From CAILZL01 sp963791615 (lineage in GTDB: Bacteria; Pseudomonadota; Gammaproteobacteria; Steroidobacterales; Steroidobacteraceae), in the NCBI GenBank assembly GCA_963791615.1, contig CAWBTE010000006.1, positions 1-64,000 of the forward strand: a DNA stretch of 64,000 nucleotides. The letters are read 5' to 3'. Shown here in pieces: positions 17,681-25,620 of this stretch. Position 1 is the stretch's first letter. Every line of letters starts with the position of its first letter. The notes beneath the pieces were generated by a model. It had not been told where the DNA came from, did not search any database, and saw nothing but the letters and a program-made list of their open reading frames with translations. The translations under genes and the position numbers were made by a program.

Positions 17681-18577
17681 TCAGCTCACCTTGTCAGTCT
17701 TGGTCAACGGTGCGTAGCGAAAAACTTTCTCAGCCTTGCTCAGATTATCGAAGTCCTTGTCGGAAATACCCCATTTATCAATGCGGTTGGGGGGCCAGGT
17801 CCAGTCCTCTGGCGCGCCGGTCTTGTAGTCGTCACCGACAATCTCCACTGCCGTTGAGTATTCGACGACTGCGCCAAACGGCGAGATGTAGTACGCATAG
17901 ACATTTGCGCCGGGACCGTGACGACCGGGTCCCCAGGCAGGTGCAAAACCACGGTCACGCATTCGTCCAATGCCGCGCATCACTGCGTCCAGATCTTCCA
18001 TTTCGAACGCGATGTGGTTGAGAGATGGATAGCCAGCGCGCGCAAACGCAACACTGTGATGTGAGGGAGAGCAGCGCACAAACACCATGCCGCGGGTGCG
18101 ATCTGACACTTTGAATCCCAGCGCCCGCTCGGTAATTGTTCCTGTGGCCTCAGCATCTGCCGAGTTCATCACCACATGCGTCAGCTTGACCGGCATGTCA
18201 CGGCCAGACAGCGGCGCAACTTCTTCAGTGCCCACCAGGAAACGGAACACCTCGCCTTCGGGCAATTGCACCACTACGCCCTGCCCGCCACCGGGATCTG
18301 AGGAGGTCACCTCCATGGCCTGAATACCCGTGTCCTTGATGCCCTGACGAATACGCAGCAGGTCGGCATCATCCACTACGAATGTGGTGGACCGAACCGA
18401 AGGTTCGGCACTTTCCGTCAGCGATACGAGATACGGAAAGGCGCCTGAACCACGCAGGTAGAAAGTCTGCCCGTCATGTTGGCCGGCAGCCTCCAGGCCC
18501 CAGGTCTCAAGCAGAAACCGCTTTGCAGCAGCGGCATCTGTCACATTCAGCTCAATGCTTCTCAAGCGAATCATCAA
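17681..18577 (-). CDS. VOC-family extradiol-type ring-cleavage dioxygenase
   Basis: 298 residues with two vicinal-oxygen-chelate modules. The N-terminal one (about 5-115) has lost metal ligands. The C-terminal one (about 130-245) has the 2-His-1-Glu set: His134 in KLTHVV, His188 in SLNHIAFE and Glu239 in AVVEYST. The extra His220 in GPGRHGPG matches the position of active-site histidines in type I extradiol dioxygenases. The enzyme would cleave a catechol-like ring next to the hydroxyl pair using Fe(II) and oxygen. It lies between a GlcG-like gene and the FAH gene with zero spacing on either side. Function as dioxygenase rather than another VOC enzyme rests on the ligands and context. Confidence 0.85.
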   Translation of the reverse strand: MMIRLRSIELNVTDAAAAKRFLLETWGLEAAGQHDGQTFYLRGSGAFPYLVSLTESAEPSVRSTTFVVDDADLLRIRQGIKDTGIQAMEVTSSDPGGGQGVVVQLPEGEVFRFLVGTEEVAPLSGRDMPVKLTHVVMNSADAEATGTITERALGFKVSDRTRGMVFVRCSPSHHSVAFARAGYPSLNHIAFEMEDLDAVMRGIGRMRDRGFAPAWGPGRHGPGANVYAYYISPFGAVVEYSTAVEIVGDDYKTGAPEDWTWPPNRIDKWGISDKDFDNLSKAEKVFRYAPLTKTDKVS

Positions 18578-19012
18578 TCACGCTCCCGTATCGGAATTCA
18601 GACCAGCCGCATTCAAGCCAGCTACTGCACACAATTCATCGTTGTCGCCAGTATCGCCACTGACGCCCACCGCGCCGATGACCACATTGCGCGCATTGCG
18701 TATCAGTACGCCACCGGGCGACGGCGCCAGTTGTCCGCCGCTGATCGCATACAAGGCGCTATAGAAGCCGGGATTACCGGCAGCACGCTTGGCCAGATCA
18801 CGTGTACCGTATCCCATACCTATGGCGCCTGCTGCCTTGGCGCTGGCAACGTCCAGCCGCAGGAATCCCGCGCCGTCCTCGCGTTCGAATGCCACAGGCC
18901 GCGCACCGGCGTCCATCACAACGATGGCAAGGGGCGACAGATTCTTCTCGCGTGCAGCTGCCAGCGCCACGCTGATGATGGTGCGAGCATGTGTAATGGA
19001 AAGTTCAGACAT
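18578..19012 (-). CDS. GlcG/HbpS-family (DUF336) protein
   Basis: 144-residue single-domain protein without signal peptide. It carries the family features LTHARTIISVALAAAREKN-like start (here SITHARTIISVAL), LAIVVMDAGARPVAFEREDG, GMGYGTRDLAKRAAG and the glycine-rich GGVLIRNARNVVIGAVGVSG. Its start overlaps the monooxygenase stop by 8 nt and its end abuts the dioxygenase gene. GlcG-like proteins recur in aromatic and flavonoid degradation operons, but their biochemical role is unsettled; ligand or heme binding is known for HbpS relatives. Here it may assist the flanking oxygenases. Confidence 0.88.
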   Translation of the reverse strand: MSELSITHARTIISVALAAAREKNLSPLAIVVMDAGARPVAFEREDGAGFLRLDVASAKAAGAIGMGYGTRDLAKRAAGNPGFYSALYAISGGQLAPSPGGVLIRNARNVVIGAVGVSGDTGDNDELCAVAGLNAAGLNSDTGA

Positions 19013-20576
19013 GGGAAACGCCCCGTATTGCCGCTTGCGTTTGAGTTCGTGCAGCAGCCTGTAGCTGCTGATCCAGAGATTCCAGAATTGTTGTCAGCGA
19101 CTGCGCCGATGTGGCCCAGCCATACACATAGTGATCGGGTCTCAGTACCACTGCGGTCGCCTTGTTCGCCTTGAATACAGCCGCCAGATCACCATTAGCG
19201 TCCGTCACTTCATCAAACACCCACTGCTGCATACCCAGTTTACTGATCACCGGGTGCGCCGCAATGGGCTGGTTGCTGAGGATCACGAACCCCGGACCGG
19301 TAACATCATCCAGCAACAGGTCACGCCCCTGGTAGCGCAGCATCGGCTGCACAAAGCGCTCGCCGCCATTTTGGACCAGACCAGACACATAAGGAGCAAT
19401 CAGATCAGCGGCAGTCGAAATGTCCTTACCTTCACGTTGCATGCGCCGGAGTGACACGTCTCGTTCAACTGCTTTAGCCGGATCAAGTTCGCAGATATAA
19501 CGCCCTGCCGCCACGGCGGCGCCGATGACGTGTCGAACCTGCGGCTCCCGTTCCTGCTGGTAAGTATCCAGCAAAGAATCAGCTGCCAAGCCTCGCAACA
19601 CCAGATCCAGTTTGAAGCTCAGGTTGCTGGCATCACGCAGGCCGTGGCACATACCCTGCCCGAAGAACGGCGGCGTCAGGTGCGCCGCGTCGCCAGCAAC
19701 AAATACGCGTTGCTTGCGCCATTCCTGCGCGACTCGTGCCTGAAATCGGTAAGTCGCGGCACGCACAATTTCATACGTGCAACCTTGCAGCCATGGCTCA
19801 ATCAGAGCCCTGATGGACGACTCCTTGACGATCTCGGTCTCGCTTTCGCCTGGCAGCAGCATGAACTCCCAGCGACGATGTGAACCTCGCCCCGGCACAA
19901 TGGTCGCAGGCCGACGCGGGTCGCAACACATCACAGACAGCTGCTGTGGATCGGCACCCGCTGGCAGGCTGGGGATGGGCGGAAAACTGATGGGGCCATT
20001 CACATTGGCATCGACCACCAGCCACGACTCTTGAAACCTGAGGTCATCCAGCTCTATGCCGACGCTGTTGCGCACCGCACTGTGCGCCCCATCGCAACCA
20101 AGCACATATCGGGCGCGCAGGCTCTCGCCACCCACTTTCAGCTCACAGCAGTCGGGTTGGTTGGTGACCTGCTCAAACACGGCGCCCTGCCTGAATTCCA
20201 CATTGGCGAAACGCTTGAATCCGGCGCGCAAAGCCGCTTCGAGTTCCGGCTGATAGAAAAAGTAGTCATTGGCCCAGCCGAAACGTTTCGCCTTGCCGAC
20301 GCTGGCCATGTAACGGATGACATCACCATCCGCACCCAGATGCAGGTGGCCCTGGGTTTCCCGGATATTCGGCAGTATCGAGTCGATCAACTGCAACGAC
20401 TGAAAGATACGCATCATCTCGTGGTCGAGATGTACTGCGCGCGGCAAAGTGAATACATCCCTGTACTGGTCAACGATCAGCACCTTGTGACCGGCCTGTC
20501 CCAGCAGATTGGCTGCCGTGGCGCCTACCGGCCCACACCCCACAATGGCTACATCCCACATTTCACCCTGGCTCAT
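19005..20576 (-). CDS. FAD-dependent aromatic monooxygenase (MhpA-like)
   Basis: 523-residue class A flavoprotein hydroxylase. The N-terminal dinucleotide fold is VAIVGCGPVGATAANLLG, the substrate-loop region has PRAVHLDHEMMRIFQSL, and the second FAD motif reads VFVAGDAAHLTPPFFGQG followed by MCHGLRDASNLSFKL. The last 120 residues resemble the thioredoxin-like tail of MhpA/PheA-type enzymes. Such enzymes hydroxylate a phenolic ring using NAD(P)H and oxygen, producing the catechol that an extradiol enzyme can open. It is first of a gap-free block: monooxygenase, GlcG-like, VOC dioxygenase, FAH hydrolase. That order is reminiscent of flavonoid-degrading fde genes in Herbaspirillum, recalled from the literature and not compared here. 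Confidence 0.88.
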   Translation of the reverse strand: MSQGEMWDVAIVGCGPVGATAANLLGQAGHKVLIVDQYRDVFTLPRAVHLDHEMMRIFQSLQLIDSILPNIRETQGHLHLGADGDVIRYMASVGKAKRFGWANDYFFYQPELEAALRAGFKRFANVEFRQGAVFEQVTNQPDCCELKVGGESLRARYVLGCDGAHSAVRNSVGIELDDLRFQESWLVVDANVNGPISFPPIPSLPAGADPQQLSVMCCDPRRPATIVPGRGSHRRWEFMLLPGESETEIVKESSIRALIEPWLQGCTYEIVRAATYRFQARVAQEWRKQRVFVAGDAAHLTPPFFGQGMCHGLRDASNLSFKLDLVLRGLAADSLLDTYQQEREPQVRHVIGAAVAAGRYICELDPAKAVERDVSLRRMQREGKDISTAADLIAPYVSGLVQNGGERFVQPMLRYQGRDLLLDDVTGPGFVILSNQPIAAHPVISKLGMQQWVFDEVTDANGDLAAVFKANKATAVVLRPDHYVYGWATSAQSLTTILESLDQQLQAAARTQTQAAIRGVSHV

Positions 20577-20613
20577 TCACTCTGACTCATTGCACCCCTA
20601 TCCAGCAGCATCG

Positions 20614-21525
20614 CTACATATGTCGATTGATAAAATTGAGCATCGGCCCGCTAAGCGACTCGTCACCCGTATTGATTGCATAAACCTGGGTGAGATGGTT
20701 GTGACCATGGATCACCTTGATTTCAGGTGCAAAACCGTGCTGTACCACCAGAGTAGCAAACAGCTCACCGGCTTGCACCTGCATTTGCAGAAGATCCAGT
20801 TCCGCAAAACTCATGAACAGGGGAATGGGTGACACGTCGATCAGAGACACGGTGGACTTTTGCGGATAGCTGGCAAAGTCAGACCCAAAATACGCTTCGT
20901 TACGCGGGTCGGGTGTCGCCACTCCGAACTGTTGCCTGGCAAGTCCTTCCAGGTGCACGTTGTACACGCCGGAAATCAGGATCACGCCGGCAACATTCAA
21001 TCCCTCCGCGGGATGGAAGCGCCTGACCAATGCAGCGGCGGCAACATGCGCTGCACCCGCGGACTCGCCAGCCAGAAAAATCCGGCCGGGATCGCCACCA
21101 TACTGGCCGGCGTGATCACGTACCCATCGATAAACTTCAATCACATCTTCAGCACCCGCTGGCCATTTGGCATCAGGCCCCAGACGATAATTAGCGATGA
21201 CAACCATCATGCCCTGGCGCGCGAAATACAGACCTGCGTTTTCGCGCTCGCTCTTGTCACCGCGGATGAAGCCGCCACCCGGCATGAACACCAGCACCGG
21301 CATGTTTGCCTGTGCAGCATCAGGAAGGTAGACATCAAGACGATGGCGCTGATGTTCTCCATAGCTCAGCTCGCGCACCACCCTCACGCCATCACGCACC
21401 TGGTTTTTCAGCAGCGGCTTGTACAATGTCTGTGCAAAGGTCAGATCCAGCACTGGGCCATGTGCGCGGATTTGCTGCGCGATCCCGGCGGGGATGCCTT
21501 GCTGCAGAGAGACTTCACTCATCAT
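20614..21525 (-). CDS. Alpha/beta hydrolase (HSL/esterase-lipase type)
   Basis: 303-residue cytosolic hydrolase. The oxyanion region reads VFMPGGGFIRGD, so the usual HGGG starts with Pro in place of His. The nucleophile elbow is LAGESAGAAHVAA (Ser), the acid lies in SFAELDLLQM and the catalytic histidine in GHNHLTQVY. It could cleave ester or C-C bonds in a side chain or ring-fission product. Spacing is 9 nt from the amidohydrolase stop and 37 nt to the monooxygenase start, so it is part of the minus-strand operon. Confidence 0.87.
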   Translation of the reverse strand: MMSEVSLQQGIPAGIAQQIRAHGPVLDLTFAQTLYKPLLKNQVRDGVRVVRELSYGEHQRHRLDVYLPDAAQANMPVLVFMPGGGFIRGDKSERENAGLYFARQGMMVVIANYRLGPDAKWPAGAEDVIEVYRWVRDHAGQYGGDPGRIFLAGESAGAAHVAAAALVRRFHPAEGLNVAGVILISGVYNVHLEGLARQQFGVATPDPRNEAYFGSDFASYPQKSTVSLIDVSPIPLFMSFAELDLLQMQVQAGELFATLVVQHGFAPEIKVIHGHNHLTQVYAINTGDESLSGPMLNFINRHM

Positions 21526-21534
21526 CCAGATCTC

Positions 21535-22767
21535 TCAATAGCGGGCCGGCGATTTGTAGAACTTGCCATCCTTCATGATGGCAAGCAGATTGTTCCGGTC
21601 CTGCAGCAAGACGACATCCTTGGTCGGGTCGCCTTTCACCAGCAACAGATCAGCCAGATAGCCGGGCTTGATCTGCCCAAGCTCATTACCCATGCCCATG
21701 ATTTCGCCACCCAGCTTCGTGGCGGCCACCAACGCCTCGGTTGGCGTATAGCCAAAGTGTCGTACGAACAATTCGAGATCACGCGCGTTGCGGCCATTGG
21801 GATTGAACGGAAACCCATAATCTCCACCCGGCAGCAGACGCACGCCGCGCCGTTTCAATTCCGGCACCAGCTTCTTCTGATGTTCCAGCACGATGGCGGC
21901 ATCGGCTTTCATGTGACTCATGTCGAAGTGCGGCGGTGGCGTCGCATCGAGCGTGGCCTGCACAATGCCGATAGTCGGCGCCACGAAGATTTCATTGCGC
22001 TTTTCAGACAGCATCTCGATCGCTTCGGCATCGGCATAAGTGCAGTGGTACAGGACCCGAAAGCCATTGCGCACACCCAGCTTGATGGCTTCAGCTGCGT
22101 GCGCGTGACCGGTCAACCAGACATTGGATTCACGCGCCTGTTCACCTGCTGCTTGCACTTCTTCAGGCGTATACAACAATTGCATGGAAGCGCCTGGCTT
22201 GAGTGCACTCTCGCCGGACAACAGGAACTTGACCGACTTGGCGCCGATTTCCGCGCACCCTTTGACAAAGGCCCGCACTGCCTCGGGGCCGGTGCCATGC
22301 TCGGCAACAGCGCCCGGATTGAGCAAAGTGCCATCCGTCGGTGGCTCGCGCTCGATGGATGAAGGAATCAATCGCGGTCCCGGCAACCGGCCGGAAACCA
22401 GATAGGCGTTCAGCGATACTTCCATCGTCTTGCCCAGTGAACCGGCGGAATATGCGCTGGTGAAGCCATGATCCAGCAACACACGAGCATTGCAGGCGGT
22501 GTTGAGCAGCAGATCTTCAGGCGGCAGGGACATGCCGGGCACAAAGCGCTCCACCGACGTCGGCCAGGACAAATGCGCGTGTGGTTCGACCAGCCCCGGC
22601 ATCAGCGTCGCGCCGGCAGCATCAACCACCATCATGCCGTCACGCGATAGCAGGCCATCGCCGGCACGTGCAACGGTGCTGATGCGATTGTCCTTAACCA
22701 GCACTTCGCCAAAAAACGGTACCGCACCAGTACCATCGAAAATGTGGGCATTAACAAACAGAATCAT
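21535..22767 (-). CDS. Amidohydrolase family protein (imidazolonepropionase-like)
   Basis: 410-residue metal-dependent hydrolase. The N-terminal sandwich has NAHIFDGTGA and the entry to the barrel has LMPGLVEPHAHLSW (the HxH pair). A lysine suited to be the metal bridge is in AKSVKFLLSGE, further ligands are in GHAHAAEAIK and LYHCTYADAEAI, and the catalytic Asp is in LPGGDYGFPF. The C-terminus has GQIKPGYLADLLLV, typical of the family. No signal peptide is seen. Such enzymes act on cyclic amides, lactones or esters. Within an aromatic pathway a lactone or cyclic intermediate is conceivable; the substrate is not known. Confidence 0.88.
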   Translation of the reverse strand: MILFVNAHIFDGTGAVPFFGEVLVKDNRISTVARAGDGLLSRDGMMVVDAAGATLMPGLVEPHAHLSWPTSVERFVPGMSLPPEDLLLNTACNARVLLDHGFTSAYSAGSLGKTMEVSLNAYLVSGRLPGPRLIPSSIEREPPTDGTLLNPGAVAEHGTGPEAVRAFVKGCAEIGAKSVKFLLSGESALKPGASMQLLYTPEEVQAAGEQARESNVWLTGHAHAAEAIKLGVRNGFRVLYHCTYADAEAIEMLSEKRNEIFVAPTIGIVQATLDATPPPHFDMSHMKADAAIVLEHQKKLVPELKRRGVRLLPGGDYGFPFNPNGRNARDLELFVRHFGYTPTEALVAATKLGGEIMGMGNELGQIKPGYLADLLLVKGDPTKDVVLLQDRNNLLAIMKDGKFYKSPARY

Positions 22768-22840
22768 CGATCTCTCCCGCGTTGCGGCTCAACCAGTGGC
22801 GATACGAGTAATTGAAACACGCAATGCATGAAACTTTGTC

Positions 22841-24090
22841 TCATTCCACTTTCTTGAAAACGGCAAGGTCGACAGCCGCCGCCATCGCCGCGTAACCAGC
22901 ATCGCTGGGATGCAAGTGATCGCCAGAATCGTAACTAGCAGCCAGCTTGTCCGGCTCGGCCGGATTGCGCAGCGCACGCTCAAAGTCGATCACATCGTCG
23001 AATTGACCACTATCACGAATCCAGGCATTGACCGCGATGCGCGTTTTTTCACCTGCTTCGGTGAAATAGAACGCGCCTCGAAATGGCAATAGTGTGCCGC
23101 CAATCATTTTGATGCCGTGTTGATGAGCGCGTGCAATCAGCTGTCGATAGGCAGCGATCAACTCATCTGCGCTCACTTTGGGAACGGTGACCGGTTGTCC
23201 CGGAAAACCCGGGAACCCGATATCGTTGATACCTTCCAGCAGAATGACATGCGATACATTCGGCAGCGACAACACATCGCGATCAAAGCGCGCCAGCGCA
23301 CTGATGCCCATGCCATCGCTCAACACCCGATTGCCACCGATACCCTCATTGGCAATCGCGTTATGGCTGTAACCGCTGTTTTGCATCAGGCGTCGCGCCA
23401 GATGACCTGGCCAGCCGCGCACATCAGGCGTGGCAGTAATCGAACCGTCGGTAATAGAGTCGCCAAACGCAACTATGGTTTTCGCAGCAGCATCGCTTGC
23501 CAGCAAGATCGCACTGACCATCGGCCTCACCGCAAGCATAGTGGCGCCTTCCCACACCGCCGCCTGCGTGGTATCGCGTTCCTTGATGCTCGCCGCCTGA
23601 ATACCGCCCAGTCCAGGCGGCAACTCGGTGTCGATAGGCAGATAGACGCTAACGATCACCGCATCGGCAGATTTAACAGGTAGGTCAAGCGGATCGCTCA
23701 ATGCCGGCGCGCCAGCAGGAATCGTCAAACTGCTTTGCCCGCCAAAGGTTACGCGGCGTAACGTACCCGCACGCACAGTCAGACCGGCATCGGCGATGGC
23801 CACTGATACCGCGCCGAGCGACAAGGCGGTTTTCCCGGCTTCATTGGAAACGCGCAGTGCTATGCGCTCTCCACCTCGACTGAGTGGCATGCGAAAGCGA
23901 ACCGTGCCCTGCACGATCTTTGGCGACGGGATCACGACACCGGGTGGTGGTGGCCCGAAAGCCGTCAGATCGGGATGTTGCATAGGGCTGCTGGCCCAAC
24001 TGGCAATCCAATGTGTATCGGCCGCGTGACTGGTGAGTGTCGCAAGGATTGCAAATAAAAATAGAGGCTAGTGTGTTTGATTAAACGCAT
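22841..24090 (-). CDS. SGNH/GDSL-family esterase, secreted, frameshift in signal region
   Basis: Exported serine esterase of about 415 residues. The uninterrupted part starts at 23983, but the family start (HWIASWASSP) lies upstream in the same frame without a start codon. ATG 24090 followed by RLIKHTS, and adding one C near 24063-24067, restores a complete signal peptide (SPLFLFAILATLTSHAA) that runs into THWIASWASSP. Block I is TIVAFGDSITDGS (Ser), block III has GGNRVLSDG, block IV-like VILLEGINDIG, and the catalytic Asp/His pair is in DHLHPSDAGY. Enzymes of this type remove acyl groups from plant sugars. It lies 19 nt after the GH1 gene stop, in the same direction. Confidence 0.82.
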
Positions 24091-24109
24091 GAAATTTATT
24101 CGCGACTTG

Positions 24110-25435
24110 TCACACTCTGTTACGGCGTGCAATGTCACCCAGATACTGGCCGCTAGGTTTCACGGTACGTTGTTGTGTCTTGCGATCCACCGCCACCAGG
24201 CCAAACTTGGGCCGATAGCCGAAAATCCATTCAAAGTTGTCCAGCAATGACCAGTGCATGTAGCTGCGCACATCAATTCCGTCAGCAAGACAACGTTCCA
24301 CGCCGGTCACCGCACGCTTGATGTATTCAATGCGCTGCGTATCGTCTTCGGTGGCAATGCCGTTTTCGGTGACATACACCGGTTTGCCGGTTGCTTTTGC
24401 TGCGTAACGGATAGTGCCTTCCAGGCCTTCCGGATAGAACTCCTCGCCCATCTGCGTCAGCGCAACGCCGGCCTCCGGTGCAATCGGACCCTCTTTGCCG
24501 ATACGTGAACGGCCATAGGTCTGCACACCAACGTAATCGCTTTGTGCAGCGGCTGCCAGCCAAGGCTCATACACTTCTGCGCGTTTGCGATCACGCTGAC
24601 TGTCGGGACCGACTGCCTGATCGTCGACGATGGCAAGGTTCACGCCTACCGGAAAGTCACCACGACCGGCCTTGATCGCCGCATATCCCTTGTGATGGGC
24701 AGCCAGCAAATTGGGCAGCATTTTTTTCGCATCGCCGGCCGTGAGAGCCGAGAATCTATCTGAACCTGCCATTTTGGCCGCATTCGCCAGCATGATCGCC
24801 TGAACTTCATACATTGATTTTGGCAAACCCAGCCAGCCGAACAGCAACCCCAGGTTGGGTTCATTCAGGGTGGAAGCGACTGTAATCAGATCGCCGAGGT
24901 GCGCTGTGGCGCGCTCACAGAAGCGGGCAAACAAGTCTGGAGATTGAGCATCTTCCCAACCACCCCGTGCTGCAAACCAGCGTGGTGTGCTGAAGTGATT
25001 AAAAGTCACCATGGGCGCAAGCCCAAATTCGTGACAGGTGGCAATCACCTTGCGATAGTGATCCAGCTCGGCAATCAGATACTCGCCCGGTGCTGGCTCG
25101 ATACGTGACCACTCAAGCGAAAAACGATAACTGTTGAACCCCAGCTGCGCGACCAGAGCGATGTCATCACGGTAACGATGATACTGATCGCAGGCATCAC
25201 CGGAACTTTCAGCATAGATCGTCGGATTGGTGTGCTCGAGATGCCAGATGTCACTGTTGGTGTTGCCGCCTTCCACCTGGTGACCGGCAGTGGACACACC
25301 CCACAGGAAGCCCTTGGGATACCCGGACGATCCACCTGTACGCGCTGCCGCCTGCACACCCGTCGCCGCACCAACGGCAGCCAACCCGGTCAGCGCAAGT
25401 AAATCACGCCGACTCACAGAAATAGTCTTGTTCAT
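24110..25435 (-). CDS. GH1 family beta-glucosidase, Tat-exported
   Basis: 441 residues from ATG 25435. The N-terminus has a twin-arginine signal, SVSRRDLLALTGLAAVG, cut near VQAAA. GH1 landmarks follow: FLWGVSTAGHQVEGGN, SLEWSRIEPAPG, the acid/base Glu in VASTLNEPN and the nucleophile Glu in PVYVTENGIAT, then SLLDNFEWIFGYRPKFGLV at the aglycone/glucose site. It cleaves beta-glucosides and some beta-galactosides. Export by Tat is unusual for GH1, which is mostly cytosolic, and suggests removal of glucose in the periplasm after uptake by the TonB receptor encoded just upstream. A hairpin separates the two genes. Confidence 0.93.
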   Translation of the reverse strand: MNKTISVSRRDLLALTGLAAVGAATGVQAAARTGGSSGYPKGFLWGVSTAGHQVEGGNTNSDIWHLEHTNPTIYAESSGDACDQYHRYRDDIALVAQLGFNSYRFSLEWSRIEPAPGEYLIAELDHYRKVIATCHEFGLAPMVTFNHFSTPRWFAARGGWEDAQSPDLFARFCERATAHLGDLITVASTLNEPNLGLLFGWLGLPKSMYEVQAIMLANAAKMAGSDRFSALTAGDAKKMLPNLLAAHHKGYAAIKAGRGDFPVGVNLAIVDDQAVGPDSQRDRKRAEVYEPWLAAAAQSDYVGVQTYGRSRIGKEGPIAPEAGVALTQMGEEFYPEGLEGTIRYAAKATGKPVYVTENGIATEDDTQRIEYIKRAVTGVERCLADGIDVRSYMHWSLLDNFEWIFGYRPKFGLVAVDRKTQQRTVKPSGQYLGDIARRNRV

Positions 25436-25586
25436 GGTAGCTCGCCATATCAATTGTTGTTACAGCAACGGCAACCAGCCGTTGAGATAGCGCCGCTGGT
25501 CATATCGATATTGCCGTCGTCGCGCGTGACATTTGCAGTGAACGGTGAAGTGAAAATACTCAAAGCCAGATTTCCATCAGACAATC

Positions 25587-25611
25587 AAGCGCGGCTGGCA
25601 AGGCCGCGCTT
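25587..25611 (-). terminator. Hairpin downstream of the second TonB receptor gene
   Basis: On the minus strand AAGCGCGGC and GCCGCGCTT pair over 9 bp around a 7-nt loop, 9 nt after the receptor stop. The following bases (GATTGTCTG) are not a true T tract, so partial termination or mRNA protection with read-through into the GH1 gene is more likely than full termination. Confidence 0.5.
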
Positions 25612-25620
25612 TGTCCATCG

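Noticed and set aside
20860..22362. A 500-codon plus-strand open frame across the alpha/beta hydrolase and amidohydrolase genes
   Set aside because: It spans two well-recognised minus-strand genes and has no domain or start signal of its own.
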